DNA of 40,353 bases, taken from Rhizobiaceae bacterium. GTDB taxonomy: Bacteria > Pseudomonadota > Alphaproteobacteria > Rhizobiales > Rhizobiaceae. Location of the stretch: the NCBI GenBank assembly GCA_027484835.1, contig JAIXSF010000424.1, positions 1 to 40,353 of the forward strand, in the 5' to 3' direction. How positions within the stretch are numbered: the first letter of the stretch is position 1; every line of letters starts with the position of its first letter. The translations under genes were made by a program, and so were the position numbers. Below, piece after piece: positions 24,801 to 33,290 of this stretch. The notes under the pieces are model-generated. The model saw only the letters and a program-made list of their open reading frames with translations, did no database searches and was not told the DNA's origin.

Positions 24801-26465
24801 ATGAGCACCGAGATGGAACTGCCTGAACGCGAAAGCATGGAATTCGACGTCGTGATCGTGGGCGCAGGCCCGGCCGGTCTGTCGGCGGCGATCCGGCTGA
24901 AGCAGGTCAATCCGGACCTGACCGTCGTCGTGCTCGAAAAGGGCGCCGAAGTCGGTGCGCATATCCTGTCCGGTGCCGTGGTGGATCCCATTGGCGTCGA
25001 CAAGCTGATCCCCGGCTGGCGCGAAGAGGCCGATCACCCGTTCAAGACCGCAGTCACCGACGACCAGTTCCTTTTCCTCGGTCCGGCCGGCTCGGTCCGC
25101 CTTCCCAACATGCTGATGCCGCCGTTGATGAACAATCACGGCAACTACATCGTCTCGCTCGGCAATGTCTGTCGTTGGCTGGGCGCCCATGCAGAAGCGC
25201 TCGGCGTCGAGATATATCCGGGCTTTGCCGCCTCCGAAGTGCTCTACAACGATGAGGGCGCGGTGATCGGCGTCGCGACCGGCGACATGGGCATCGAGAA
25301 GAATGGCGAGCCGGGCCCGGCCTATACCCGCGGCATGGAACTGCTCGGCAAATATGTACTGATCTCGGAAGGCGTGCGCGGCTCCCTCGCCAAGCAGCTG
25401 ATCGCCAAGTTCGATCTCTCCCGTGAAAGCGACGTGCAGAAGTACGGCATCGGGTTGAAGGAACTCTGGCAGGTCAAGCCCGAGCACCACAAGCCGGGCC
25501 TCGTGCAGCACTCCTTCGGCTGGCCGCTCGGCATGAAGACCGGTGGCGGCTCCTTCCTCTACCATCTCGAAGACAACATGGTTGCCGTCGGCTTCGTCGT
25601 GCACCTCAATTACAAAAATCCCTATCTCTTCCCGTTCGAGGAATTCCAGCGCTTCAAGACGCATCCGGCGATCGCCAAGACCTTCGAGGGCGGCAAGCGC
25701 CTCTCCTACGGCGCACGCGCGATCACCGAAGGCGGCTACCAGTCCGTGCCGAAGCTTTCCTTCCCCGGCGGCGCGCTGATCGGCTGTTCCGCCGGTCTCG
25801 TTAACGTTCCCCGCATCAAGGGCAGCCACAACGCCGTGCTTTCAGGCATGCTGGCGGCCGACAAGATCGCCGCAGCCATTGCTGCCGGCCGCGCCAATGA
25901 CGAGCCGATCGAGATCGAGAACGAATGGCGTTCGACCGATATCGGCAAGGACCTGAAGCGGGTTCGCAACGTCAAGCCGCTCTGGTCCAAGCTCGGCACG
26001 GCGCTGGGCGTTGGCCTCGGCGGTCTCGACATGTGGACCAACCAGCTCTTCGGCTTCTCCTTCTTCGGCACGCTGAAGCATGGCAAGACCGATGCCGCCT
26101 CGCTCGAGCCGGCAGCGCAACACAAGCCGATCGCCTATCCGAAGCCGGACGGCGTCTTGACCTTCGACCGCCTGTCCTCGGTGTTTCTCTCCAACACCAA
26201 CCACGAGGAAGACCAGCCGGTCCACCTCAAGGTCAAGGATATGGATCTGCAGAAGCGCTCCGAACTTTGCGTGTTTGCGGGACCGTCGACGCGCTACTGT
26301 CCGGCAGGCGTCTATGAATGGGTGGAGAAGGAGGGCGAGCAGACCTTCGTCATCAACGCCCAGAACTGCGTCCACTGCAAGACCTGCGACATCAAGGACC
26401 CGAACCAGAACATCAACTGGGTTCCGCCACAGGGCGGCGAAGGACCGGTCTATCCGAACATGTAA
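24801..26465 (+). CDS. Electron transfer flavoprotein-ubiquinone oxidoreductase (ETF-QO)
   Basis: ETF-QO takes electrons from reduced ETF, filled by acyl-CoA and other dehydrogenases, and passes them to ubiquinone at the membrane. It has 554 residues, full length. The FAD motif GAGPAGLSAAIRLK starts at 21. The [4Fe-4S] ligands are C500 and C523/C526/C529 in NAQNCVHCKTCDIKDP. The end is GGEGPVYPNM. Downstream, a second diverged copy of the last ten codons lies at 26505-26534. The promoter carries a spacer palindrome. Identification is firm. Confidence 0.97.
   Translation: MSTEMELPERESMEFDVVIVGAGPAGLSAAIRLKQVNPDLTVVVLEKGAEVGAHILSGAVVDPIGVDKLIPGWREEADHPFKTAVTDDQFLFLGPAGSVRLPNMLMPPLMNNHGNYIVSLGNVCRWLGAHAEALGVEIYPGFAASEVLYNDEGAVIGVATGDMGIEKNGEPGPAYTRGMELLGKYVLISEGVRGSLAKQLIAKFDLSRESDVQKYGIGLKELWQVKPEHHKPGLVQHSFGWPLGMKTGGGSFLYHLEDNMVAVGFVVHLNYKNPYLFPFEEFQRFKTHPAIAKTFEGGKRLSYGARAITEGGYQSVPKLSFPGGALIGCSAGLVNVPRIKGSHNAVLSGMLAADKIAAAIAAGRANDEPIEIENEWRSTDIGKDLKRVRNVKPLWSKLGTALGVGLGGLDMWTNQLFGFSFFGTLKHGKTDAASLEPAAQHKPIAYPKPDGVLTFDRLSSVFLSNTNHEEDQPVHLKVKDMDLQKRSELCVFAGPSTRYCPAGVYEWVEKEGEQTFVINAQNCVHCKTCDIKDPNQNINWVPPQGGEGPVYPNM
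26433..26462 (+). repeat. 3'-end copy 1 of a direct repeat (within ETF-QO)
   Basis: Encodes the last ten residues GGEGPVYPNM of ETF-QO. It matches 26505-26534 at 26 of 30 bases. Confidence 0.85.
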
Positions 26466-26504
26466 GGATCGGATGGCCGGGCCGCAGGGACCGCCTCACA
26501 GATT

Positions 26505-26534
26505 GCCGGCGAAGGGCCGGTCTATCCCAATATG
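26505..26534 (+). pseudogene. Detached second copy of the ETF-QO 3' end
   Basis: Forty-two bases after the ETF-QO codons end, a 30-base segment would encode AGEGPVYPNM. Of the four differences from the gene's own end, three are silent third-position changes (GGA/GGG, CCG/CCC, AAC/AAT) and one gives Gly to Ala. This pattern says the segment diverged while coding. It has no start, and no TAA follows its ATG codon. It looks like the leftover end of an earlier or different ETF-QO allele. A terminator follows it at once, as would be expected for the original gene end. Confidence 0.7.
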
Positions 26535-26546
26535 CGAGTTGCCTGG

Positions 26547-26568
26547 AGGGCGGTCGAAAGACCGCCCT
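26547..26568 (+). terminator. Terminator of the ETF-QO unit
   Basis: AGGGCGGTC, a GAAA tetraloop, then GACCGCCCT: a perfect 9-bp stem with a stable GNRA-type loop, followed by ATTTG. It lies after the second copy of the ETF-QO 3' end. Confidence 0.75.
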
Positions 26569-26667
26569 ATTTGCTGGCGGTCGCCCCTCGTGAAATCTCG
26601 CACTGGACAGGAGCCGCCCGGCCATAGTCTCCTACCGTCCACGAGGGCGATTGAGGGGGTGGCAGCC

Positions 26668-27813
26668 ATGACCGAGACAGAGCCGGGGCCGTTTCGTGCC
26701 CAGACGATTGAACTCTTCTTCGATCTCGTCTTCGTCTTCACCATCACCCAGATCACGCACCTGATCGAACATGCTCATGGCCCGGTGGACTTCCTCCATG
26801 CGCTGGCGGTGCTGATGCTCGTCTGGTGGATGTATGGCGGCTACATCTGGCTGACCAACCACGCCCACACGCCGAACAGCATGCGCCTTGTCCTGATGGC
26901 CGCCATGGCCTGCTTTCTCTTGATGGCCCTCGCGATTCCGGAGAGCGCAGGCGAGGGCCGCTTGCTCTTCGGTGCCGCCTATCTCGCAATCGTGCTTCTG
27001 CATTTCGCCGCCTTCGTCTGGCAGGGCGGCCCGGCTGCGGCGCGCGCCATGCTGCGCATCGTCCCGTTCAATCTGGCGGCCGCCCTTCTTGTGCTCAGTT
27101 CCGGGCTGTTCGGCGAAAGCTGGAGCTGGATCCTGCTTTTGTCGCCCGCTCTGCTCTATGTCCTGGTCAGCGTTCTCAACACCGGAGAGGGGTTCGCGCT
27201 CGATGTCGGGCATTTCGTCGAGAGGCACGGATTGCTGCTGATCATCGTGCTCGGCGAGACCGTCATTTCCACCGGCAGCGGATTTGCCAGTCTGCCGCAT
27301 GAGTTCTCTGATTTTGCGATCCTCTTCCTCGCTGTCGCGCTGATCGGCGCCCTCTGGTGGAGCTATTTTGACCGCGACGATCAGCGGGCCGAACACAAGA
27401 TGGCCACCGCCGACAACAGAAGGCGCACCCGCATTGCCCTCTTTGGCTACAATGGCGCACACCTCTTCATGATCGCCGGTCTGATCCTTGTGGCCGCGGG
27501 TCTGAAGACCGTTATCGGAGCGCAGATCCATCCGACCATTGCCGCGGATGCCCATGCCCCCGCAGCAGCGCATGGCAGCGATGCCCTGTTGCTGTATGGG
27601 CTCGCCCTTTACCTTGCCTCGGATACGGCGTTTCGCGCCATTCTGCAGCTTCGCCCGATTTCTGTTCGCCTCGCGGGAGCAGCCCTTGGCCTGGCGCTTG
27701 CGGTGCTGGCACCCCTGCATGGCCTGCCGATGCTCGCAGCAGCGCTTGCTCTGATTGTCGTTGTCCTCTTTGCGGAAAACCGGATGCAGGGCAGGGCCGT
27801 CCCGAAAGGCTGA
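26668..27813 (+). CDS. LtrA-family (low temperature requirement A) membrane protein
   Basis: A 381-residue predicted inner-membrane protein with about 10-11 TM helices. The start is typical of the family: TIELFFDLVFVFTITQITH, with a conserved FDLVFVF and a later VERHGLLLIIVLGET segment. LtrA was first noted in Listeria as needed for growth in the cold; its biochemical function is still unknown. The ATG at 26668 is preceded by GAGGGGGT; the longer open frame from 26275 runs through the ETF-QO gene and is not coding. It lies after the ETF-QO terminator, so it is probably a separate unit. Confidence 0.88.
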   Translation: MTETEPGPFRAQTIELFFDLVFVFTITQITHLIEHAHGPVDFLHALAVLMLVWWMYGGYIWLTNHAHTPNSMRLVLMAAMACFLLMALAIPESAGEGRLLFGAAYLAIVLLHFAAFVWQGGPAAARAMLRIVPFNLAAALLVLSSGLFGESWSWILLLSPALLYVLVSVLNTGEGFALDVGHFVERHGLLLIIVLGETVISTGSGFASLPHEFSDFAILFLAVALIGALWWSYFDRDDQRAEHKMATADNRRRTRIALFGYNGAHLFMIAGLILVAAGLKTVIGAQIHPTIAADAHAPAAAHGSDALLLYGLALYLASDTAFRAILQLRPISVRLAGAALGLALAVLAPLHGLPMLAAALALIVVVLFAENRMQGRAVPKG

Positions 27814-27867
27814 AGCGACAGTGATCTGCCCCATCTTCGCCATCGATGTTAACGGCAGCCCTTAGAT

Positions 27868-27882
27868 TTAACCCGTCATTAA
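27868..27882 (+). promoter_or_regulatory. Perfect CtrA-type box upstream of the L,D-transpeptidase
   Basis: TTAACCCGTCATTAA is an exact TTAA-N7-TTAA match, with the extended TTAACC direct repeat on a 5-base spacer. It ends 54 bases before the ATG, a distance at which CtrA boxes often cover the -35 region. A second, imperfect half (TTAACGG) lies 18 bases upstream. Confidence 0.6.
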
Positions 27883-27936
27883 CCATAAATTCCTAGGCTC
27901 CTCGGCAACGAATCGTACCTTGAGGACGCCTGAATC

Positions 27937-28551
27937 ATGAGCATTTCCCGCCGCGGTCTCCTGTTCGGCCTGCCGCTTTTCCTGGCCGGCTGCCAGTCCG
28001 TTCCCAACCAGCAGGCCATGTATGGCGATGTCCCGGATGAGCCGCATCCGCTGAAGAAGGTGCCGATCGAAAAGATCAAGCCGGAGCTGCGCCGTCAGGA
28101 AGTGGCCTACGAGACCCCCCATCCGGCAGGGACCATCGTGGTCGATACGCCCGCACGCCGCCTGTACTACGTATTGGGTGGCGGCCGTGCCATGCGCTAC
28201 GGTATCGGCGTTGGCCGTGCAGGCCTGGCGCTTGCCGGAAACGCCTATGTCGGTCGCAAGGCGGAATGGCCGACCTGGACCCCGACGCCCAACATGATCC
28301 GTCGCGATCCGGAAAAGAACCGGAAATACGCAGGTGGTCTGCCCGGCGGTCCGAATAACCCGCTCGGCGCCCGCGCGATGTATCTCTACCGTGGTGGCAA
28401 CGACACCATGTTCCGCATTCACGGCACCAACCAGCCGTGGTCGATCGGTCAGGCCATGTCGTCGGGCTGCGTCCGCATGATGAACCATGACGTCATCGAT
28501 CTCTACGCCCGTGTCGGCGTCGGCTCCAAGGTCGTGGTGATGCAGGCCTGA
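27937..28551 (+). CDS. L,D-transpeptidase (YkuD) lipoprotein
   Basis: A 204-residue envelope enzyme. Residues 1-19 form a lipoprotein signal with a twin-Arg start (SRRGLLFGLPLFLAGC), the lipobox LAGC and lipidated C19. The YkuD domain (about 65-203) shows H162 in IHGTNQPWSIG and the nucleophile C178 in SSGCVRMMNHDV. These enzymes make 3-3 peptidoglycan crosslinks or attach proteins to murein, and rhizobia, which grow from the pole, have many. It ends before a strong terminator. The CtrA-type box upstream suggests cell-cycle control; this is inference. Confidence 0.93.
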   Translation: MSISRRGLLFGLPLFLAGCQSVPNQQAMYGDVPDEPHPLKKVPIEKIKPELRRQEVAYETPHPAGTIVVDTPARRLYYVLGGGRAMRYGIGVGRAGLALAGNAYVGRKAEWPTWTPTPNMIRRDPEKNRKYAGGLPGGPNNPLGARAMYLYRGGNDTMFRIHGTNQPWSIGQAMSSGCVRMMNHDVIDLYARVGVGSKVVVMQA

Positions 28552-28577
28552 GCGTCTGATCACGCAAAATTCAAACT

Positions 28578-28603
28578 GGGCCGCCGGATCTCTCCGGCGG
28601 CCC
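28578..28603 (+). terminator. Intrinsic terminator of the L,D-transpeptidase gene
   Basis: GGGCCGCCGGA, a TCTC loop, then TCCGGCGGCCC: an 11-bp perfect stem followed by ATTTTCGTT, 26 bases past the stop. Confidence 0.88.
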
Positions 28604-28851
28604 ATTTTCGTTATAATTCCCGTTACTTGCACACGACCTGTCACGATGACGCGACCAGGCTGGCTCTCGCGCAACTTCGCCCCAATCTCCCTGCAATGAA
28701 ACTTTCAGGCGCGATCGTGCGTCGTGTGTCCTGTTGACGCTGTGTCGACCAATTCCGACCGGCTTCAGGCTTTTCGCCTGGGACGGCCAGGGCTAAGTGG
28801 GAACAGACGCGCCGCTCGTCGGATGCGTCGAAGTTTGAGAAGGGATTTTGA

Positions 28852-29259
28852 ATGGCTCGCGATATGAACGCCGGCTTGTCGGACCTTGGTGGTTGCCAGA
28901 TCGAGGCAACTCTCCAGCTGCTCGACGGCAAGTGGAAGGGTGTCATCCTCCACCATCTCCTCAAGGACGAAGTCCTCCGCTTCAACGAACTGGTGAAGCG
29001 CCTGCCGTCGATCACCCACCGCATGCTGTCGAAGCAGCTTCGTGATATGGAAGTCGCCGGCCTCGTCGCACGCACCGTCTATCCGGTCGTGCCGCCGCGG
29101 GTCGATTATTCCCTGACTCCCCTTGGCCGTAGCCTGGAGCCAGTCCTCAATGCCATCGGCCGCTGGGGCCAGGAAAACCTGGTCGCTGTCGAAGGCGCAA
29201 CGTTGAAGCCGAGCGAACGCCCGGTCGGCAGTGCCGCCATCATGCGCTCGGCCGCTTAA
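28852..29259 (+). CDS. HxlR-family transcriptional regulator (first of two)
   Basis: A 135-residue winged-helix protein: a Cys at 15 (LGGCQIEATLQLLDGKWKG), recognition region RLPSITHRMLSKQLRDMEVA, and the wing RTVYPVVPPRVDYSLTPLG. An N-terminal Cys at this place is the redox or electrophile sensor in YodB/HypR-type HxlR regulators. AAGGG lies 8 bases before the ATG. It shares its wing almost unchanged with the second HxlR gene at 30462. The dehydrogenase at 29316 runs toward it, with stops 56 bases apart. Likely a quinone or aldehyde stress sensor; this is inference. Confidence 0.9.
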   Translation: MARDMNAGLSDLGGCQIEATLQLLDGKWKGVILHHLLKDEVLRFNELVKRLPSITHRMLSKQLRDMEVAGLVARTVYPVVPPRVDYSLTPLGRSLEPVLNAIGRWGQENLVAVEGATLKPSERPVGSAAIMRSAA

Positions 29260-29272
29260 TTAAGCCGATGAA

Positions 29273-29290
29273 GCCGCCGGTGAAGGCGGC
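29273..29290. terminator. Short hairpin between HxlR gene and dehydrogenase
   Basis: GCCGCC and GGCGGC pair around 6 bases between two convergent stops. No T-run is present, so it is a weak candidate. Confidence 0.4.
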
Positions 29291-29315
29291 CTCGGCGAGA
29301 GCGCTTGCCTCGATC

Positions 29316-30338
29316 TCAGGCTGGAAAACCTTCCAGCACGATCTTGCCGCGAGCCCGGTTGCTCTCGATGATCTGATGCGCCTTGCGCAGGTTCTCAGCC
29401 GTGATCGGCCCAAGCACGGTATCGAGCGTGGTGCGGATCTTGCCCGCATCGATGAGCTCGGCAACATGGGTCAGAAGCTTGTGCTGCTCGATGATATCTG
29501 GCGTCTGAAACATCGGGCGCGAGAACATGAACTCCCAGTGCAGCGACACGACCTTCATCTTGAAGGCGAGAATGTCGAAACCTTCGGGGAAGTCGTCGAT
29601 GAGGCAGATGCGGCCCATCGGCGCGATGATCTCCGCCATGGCCAGCCGATGCTGACTGGAATGCGTTACGGAGAAGATGAAGCCGGGAGCACCGATCCCG
29701 AGTGCCGCATATTCTGCAGCCAGCGGCTTGCTGTGATCGATGACGTGATCGGCGCCAAGCGACTTTGCCCACTCTGCGGTCTCCGGCCGTGAGGCCGTCG
29801 CAACGACGGTCAGGTCGGTCAGTTCCTTGGCGAGCTGGATGGCGATCGAACCGACACCACCCGCACCACCGGTAATCAGGATTGCGCGCGCGGCACCAAG
29901 CACGGGATCCTTGACCTTGAGCCGGTCGAACAGCGCCTCATAGGCGGTGATGGCCGTAAGCGGCAGGGCAGCCGCCTCTGCAAAGCTCAGCGACTTCGGC
30001 TTGATCCCGACGATGCGTTCATCGACGAGGTGATATTCGGCATTCGTACCCGGCCGGCCGATCGCGCCCGCGTAGTAGACCTCGTCGCCCGGCTTGAAGA
30101 GCGTCACATCCGGGCCGACTGCCTTCACGACACCGGCTGCATCGTAACCGAGGATACGGGCTTCGCCTTCGGGCGGTGTCTGATTGCGACGCACCTTGGT
30201 ATCGACCGGATTGACCGAGACCGCCTTGATCTCGACCAGAAGGTCGCGACCGGTCGCAACCGGCATGGGCAGGTCGAGATCGACCAGCGCGGTATCCGAG
30301 GTAATGGGTTGGTTCTTGTAAAAACCGATGGCGCGCAT
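29316..30338 (-). CDS. Zinc-type alcohol dehydrogenase / NADPH:quinone reductase (MDR family)
   Basis: A 340-residue medium-chain dehydrogenase of the ZADH/quinone oxidoreductase group. It starts MRAIGFYKNQPITSDTALVD. It shows the GYDAAGVVKAVGPDVTLFKPGDEV segment of the GroES-like domain and the NADPH motif ITGGAGGVGSIAIQLAKEL. The zinc-binding Cys cluster of true alcohol dehydrogenases is absent, so it is a zinc-free quinone or enone reductase. AGGAG lies 6 bases before the ATG at 30338. It is divergent from the second HxlR gene, the standard layout of an electrophile-response pair. Confidence 0.9.
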   Translation of the reverse strand: MRAIGFYKNQPITSDTALVDLDLPMPVATGRDLLVEIKAVSVNPVDTKVRRNQTPPEGEARILGYDAAGVVKAVGPDVTLFKPGDEVYYAGAIGRPGTNAEYHLVDERIVGIKPKSLSFAEAAALPLTAITAYEALFDRLKVKDPVLGAARAILITGGAGGVGSIAIQLAKELTDLTVVATASRPETAEWAKSLGADHVIDHSKPLAAEYAALGIGAPGFIFSVTHSSQHRLAMAEIIAPMGRICLIDDFPEGFDILAFKMKVVSLHWEFMFSRPMFQTPDIIEQHKLLTHVAELIDAGKIRTTLDTVLGPITAENLRKAHQIIESNRARGKIVLEGFPA

Positions 30339-30461
30339 GGAAAACTCCTGTCTCGCGTTTGAACGCTGCCCATTAAGGACATAGATGGGAGTTTCGCAAG
30401 AATGCACATTTTGTGTTTGTAGGCACGAAATGGAGCCTCGGTATCAGAAAGGATACTCTTA

Positions 30462-30860
30462 ATGTCGCGACCGCGCGCCAAGATGACCAACAATTTTCCG
30501 GGCTGCCCGGTCGAAACGACGCTGAGTTTCCTCGACGGCAAATGGAAGGGCGTGATCCTCTATCATTTGCTGACGGATGGCACGCTGCGCTTCAGCGAAT
30601 TGCGCCGCAGACTGCAGGCGGTCACCCAGCGCATGCTGACGAAGCAATTGCGCGAACTGGAGGAGCAGGGACTTCTGACCCGCACCGTCTATCCGGTCGT
30701 GCCGCCGCGAGTCGACTATGCCCTGACCCCGCTCGGCCAGAGCCTGCGGCCAGTCATCATGATGCTGGAACAATGGGGCAGCCGTCACGTCGAATGCAAG
30801 GACGGTGAGCGCCGCGTCATCGAACCCGCGGCGATCGAGGAGACCGCCTCAGCCGCGTGA
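30462..30860 (+). CDS. HxlR-family transcriptional regulator (second of two)
   Basis: A 132-residue winged-helix regulator with a Cys at 15 (FPGCPVETTLSFLDGKWKG) and the wing RTVYPVVPPRVDYALTPLG, nearly the same as in the regulator at 28852. AAGGA lies 8 bases before the ATG. It is divergent from the dehydrogenase gene with 123 bases between, so it probably represses that gene and itself. An inverted repeat GTATC/GATAC (30441-30456) overlaps the ribosome site and could hold autoregulation. Its last 12 bases overlap the end of the convergent MFS gene. Confidence 0.92.
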   Translation: MSRPRAKMTNNFPGCPVETTLSFLDGKWKGVILYHLLTDGTLRFSELRRRLQAVTQRMLTKQLRELEEQGLLTRTVYPVVPPRVDYALTPLGQSLRPVIMMLEQWGSRHVECKDGERRVIEPAAIEETASAA

Positions 30861-32066
30861 CGGTTTCTTTTCCAGTGCGACGGAGATGAGGAAGATGACG
30901 AGGCCTAGAGCCGAGAGGACCGAGCCGACATAGCCGGTGGCGCCGTAGCCGTAGCCCGCCGCAATGACGATACCGCCGAGCCAGGCGCCGAGCGCGTTGG
31001 CGATGTTGAAGGCGGAGTGATTGGTGGCAGCCGCCAGCGTCTGGGCGTCCGCCGCCACGTCCATCAGGCGGGTCTGTACCGCCGGGCAGGCGGCAAAGCC
31101 GCAGCCGGTGAGGAAGACGCAGATGCACAGCATCGTCGGATTGTGGGCCGTGAGTGAAAAGATGGCCATGAGCACGATGTTGAAGGCGAGCATGCCGCCG
31201 ATCGTGCCGTTGAGCGAATAATCCGCCATCCGGCTGCCGACGACATTGCCGACATTCATGCCGATGCCGAAGAGTGCCAGCACCACGGCAACCATACTGG
31301 CGGAAAGACCGGCAGTGTCCGTCACGGTCTTTGCGATGTAGCTGAAGATCGCGAACATGCCGCCAAAGCCGACGGCCGCCACAGCGAAGGACAGCCAGAC
31401 CTGAAGCCGTCCAAAGGCCGATAGCTCACGGCGAATGCTGGCGCCTTCTGCAACCTCGTCCTTAGGCAGATAGAGCGCGATCAGCGCCACGGTGATGGCG
31501 CCGATGGCGGCCACCATCAGGAAGGCAGCCCGCCAGCTCATCAGCTGGCCGAGAAAGGTCGCGATCGGTGTGCCGACAAGCGTTGCAATGGTCAGCCCGA
31601 GCATCACCCGGCCGACCGCTCTGACGCGCCGGTTGGGTGCCGCCATGGAGGCCGCAACCAGGGCTGCGACGCCGAAATAGGCACCATGCGGCAGTCCGGT
31701 GACGAAGCGCAGCAGGGTGAAGCTTGTAAATTCGGTGGCAAGCGCACTCGCAAAATTGCCGATCGCAAACAGACCCATCAGGAGCAGAAGCAGCGTCTTG
31801 CGCGGCAGCTTGGCGGCAAGTGCAGCGATGATCGGTGCACCGATGACGACGCCGAGTGCATAGGCGCTGATCACGTGACCCGCCTGGGGCACGGTCACCC
31901 CGTAGGTCTGCGCCACCTCGGGCAGAAGGCCCATGATGACGAACTCGCCGGTCCCAATCCCGAAACCGCCGGCAGCCAGTGCAATCTCGATCAGCGCGAT
32001 CGTCGCGGGTGTCAGCGCAGGTGACGTCTCAATCTGCGAGGGGAGGGACGGGGCAATGTCTGTCAT
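30849..32066 (-). CDS. MFS transporter (AraJ / sugar-efflux-like)
   Basis: A 405-residue permease with about 12 TM helices. The start region IEIALAAGGFGIGTGEFVIMGLLPEVAQTYGV and the motif PQAGHVISAYALGVVIGAP are typical of the AraJ/YdhP exporter group (arabinose, drugs or purines). The ATG at 32066 is preferred; the longer frame needs a TTG at 32105. It lies downstream of the HxlR2 gene in convergent orientation. Possible link: efflux of the stress compounds sensed by HxlR; this is inference. Confidence 0.88.
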   Translation of the reverse strand: MTDIAPSLPSQIETSPALTPATIALIEIALAAGGFGIGTGEFVIMGLLPEVAQTYGVTVPQAGHVISAYALGVVIGAPIIAALAAKLPRKTLLLLLMGLFAIGNFASALATEFTSFTLLRFVTGLPHGAYFGVAALVAASMAAPNRRVRAVGRVMLGLTIATLVGTPIATFLGQLMSWRAAFLMVAAIGAITVALIALYLPKDEVAEGASIRRELSAFGRLQVWLSFAVAAVGFGGMFAIFSYIAKTVTDTAGLSASMVAVVLALFGIGMNVGNVVGSRMADYSLNGTIGGMLAFNIVLMAIFSLTAHNPTMLCICVFLTGCGFAACPAVQTRLMDVAADAQTLAAATNHSAFNIANALGAWLGGIVIAAGYGYGATGYVGSVLSALGLVIFLISVALEKKPSRG

Positions 32067-32320
32067 CAAAACACCATGGAGCCGCACGAATGTCGCACGG
32101 CGCAAATGCGCTTCCGGGGAAGCCGGGATGAAAAGGGGAGCCGTCAGGCTGCTAGGGAAGAAGAATTGTTGTTTATCATATCAGTGTGCGCTGCGGCAAA
32201 GGCTTTTGCCCGCCACCTTGAAATTTGCTCGCACTCTATCGATCTGCAGGCATATGCCGAAACTTTTGAGCGGTCGGCACGTTTTGAGCTTTGGCCCGTT
32301 CGGGCCTTTGAAAGGGCGAG

Positions 32321-33238
32321 ATGAAGATCAAGGCGGTACTCAATCGCGACGGTGGCACCTTCAAGACCACCGATATGCAATCCTATTGCGAAAGTGCGAC
32401 CCGCGCCTTTGCGGCGAAAGGGCATGACCTTGTCTGCGACGTGGTCGCCGGCGACGATGTCGTGCGCGCGCTCGAGGCCGCAAGCAAGGAGGCTGGCGTC
32501 GAAGCCCTCTTGGCCGGCGGCGGTGACGGGACGATTTCGACGGCCGCAGGCATTGCCTGGAAGGCGGAGTTGCCGCTCGGGATCATTCCGGCAGGCACGA
32601 TGAACCTCTTTGCCCGCTCGCTGAAGCTGCCGCTCGACATCTGGAAGGTTCTCGATGTCCTTGCCGACTCCATCGTCGTCAATGTCGACATCGCGACCGC
32701 AAACGGCCGACCTTTCGTCCATCAGTTCTCAGCCGGCCTGCATGCCCGCATGGTGCGCATGCGCAACCAGATGAGCTTCGGCTCTCGGCTTGGAAAAATG
32801 CGGGCGAGCACGAGCGCTGCCTTTGGCGTGATGCTGGATCCGCCACGTTTCGAAGTGGTGTTCGACATCGACGGGGACGGCCGCAGCGATGAGCACCCCG
32901 TTTCGGCGATTTCGGTGTCCAACAATCCGCTCGGCAACAACTCGCTGTTCTTCGCCGACCGCGTCGATACAGGCCAGCTTGGAGTCTATCTGGCGGCACC
33001 CCTCGAGCCCACGGGTGTCGGCAAGCTCGCCTTCGACATTCTGCGCGGCAAGTTCAAGGAAAACGAAGCGGTGACTGCTTCGACTGCCCGCAAAGTCCAC
33101 CTGCACTTTCCCAAGCATCGCAAGGGAGCCGCCTGTGTGCTGGACGGCGAGTTGCTGCGAATGCCGGCCGATGTGGAATTGACCATCCATCCAGGCGAGC
33201 TGAAGGTGCTGGTCGCGCCGCCACAGCCCGAGGCCTGA
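32321..33238 (+). CDS. Diacylglycerol kinase-family lipid kinase
   Basis: A 305-residue DAGK_cat protein. The ATP-binding GGGDGT motif is at 66-71, followed by PLGIIPAGTMNLFARSLKLP, the second conserved loop. The C-terminal lid domain carries VSNNPLGNN. Such kinases phosphorylate diacylglycerol or related lipids for membrane lipid turnover. An AAAGGG lies 5 bases before the ATG. It is divergent from the MFS gene across 254 bases that hold no other gene. The exact lipid is not decided. Confidence 0.9.
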   Translation: MKIKAVLNRDGGTFKTTDMQSYCESATRAFAAKGHDLVCDVVAGDDVVRALEAASKEAGVEALLAGGGDGTISTAAGIAWKAELPLGIIPAGTMNLFARSLKLPLDIWKVLDVLADSIVVNVDIATANGRPFVHQFSAGLHARMVRMRNQMSFGSRLGKMRASTSAAFGVMLDPPRFEVVFDIDGDGRSDEHPVSAISVSNNPLGNNSLFFADRVDTGQLGVYLAAPLEPTGVGKLAFDILRGKFKENEAVTASTARKVHLHFPKHRKGAACVLDGELLRMPADVELTIHPGELKVLVAPPQPEA

Positions 33239-33242
33239 ACGC

Positions 33243-33269
33243 AAACGGCGCCCGTTGGGGGCGCCGTTT
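33243..33269. terminator. Bidirectional intrinsic terminator between the lipid kinase and oppDF
   Basis: AAACGGCGCC and GGCGCCGTTT form a perfect 10-bp stem around 7 bases, five bases past the kinase stop; the right arm ends in TTTT. Confidence 0.88.
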
Positions 33270-33290
33270 TCATGTTGGATTAATCTCTCG

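Noticed and set aside
24303-25829. 508-codon open frame on minus, antisense to TetR and ETF-QO
   Set aside because: It spans two real genes and an intergenic promoter; no family signal.
26275-26667. N-terminal extension of the LtrA-family gene
   Set aside because: The extension lies inside ETF-QO and across a terminator; the ATG at 26668 has a good ribosome site and the family's usual start.
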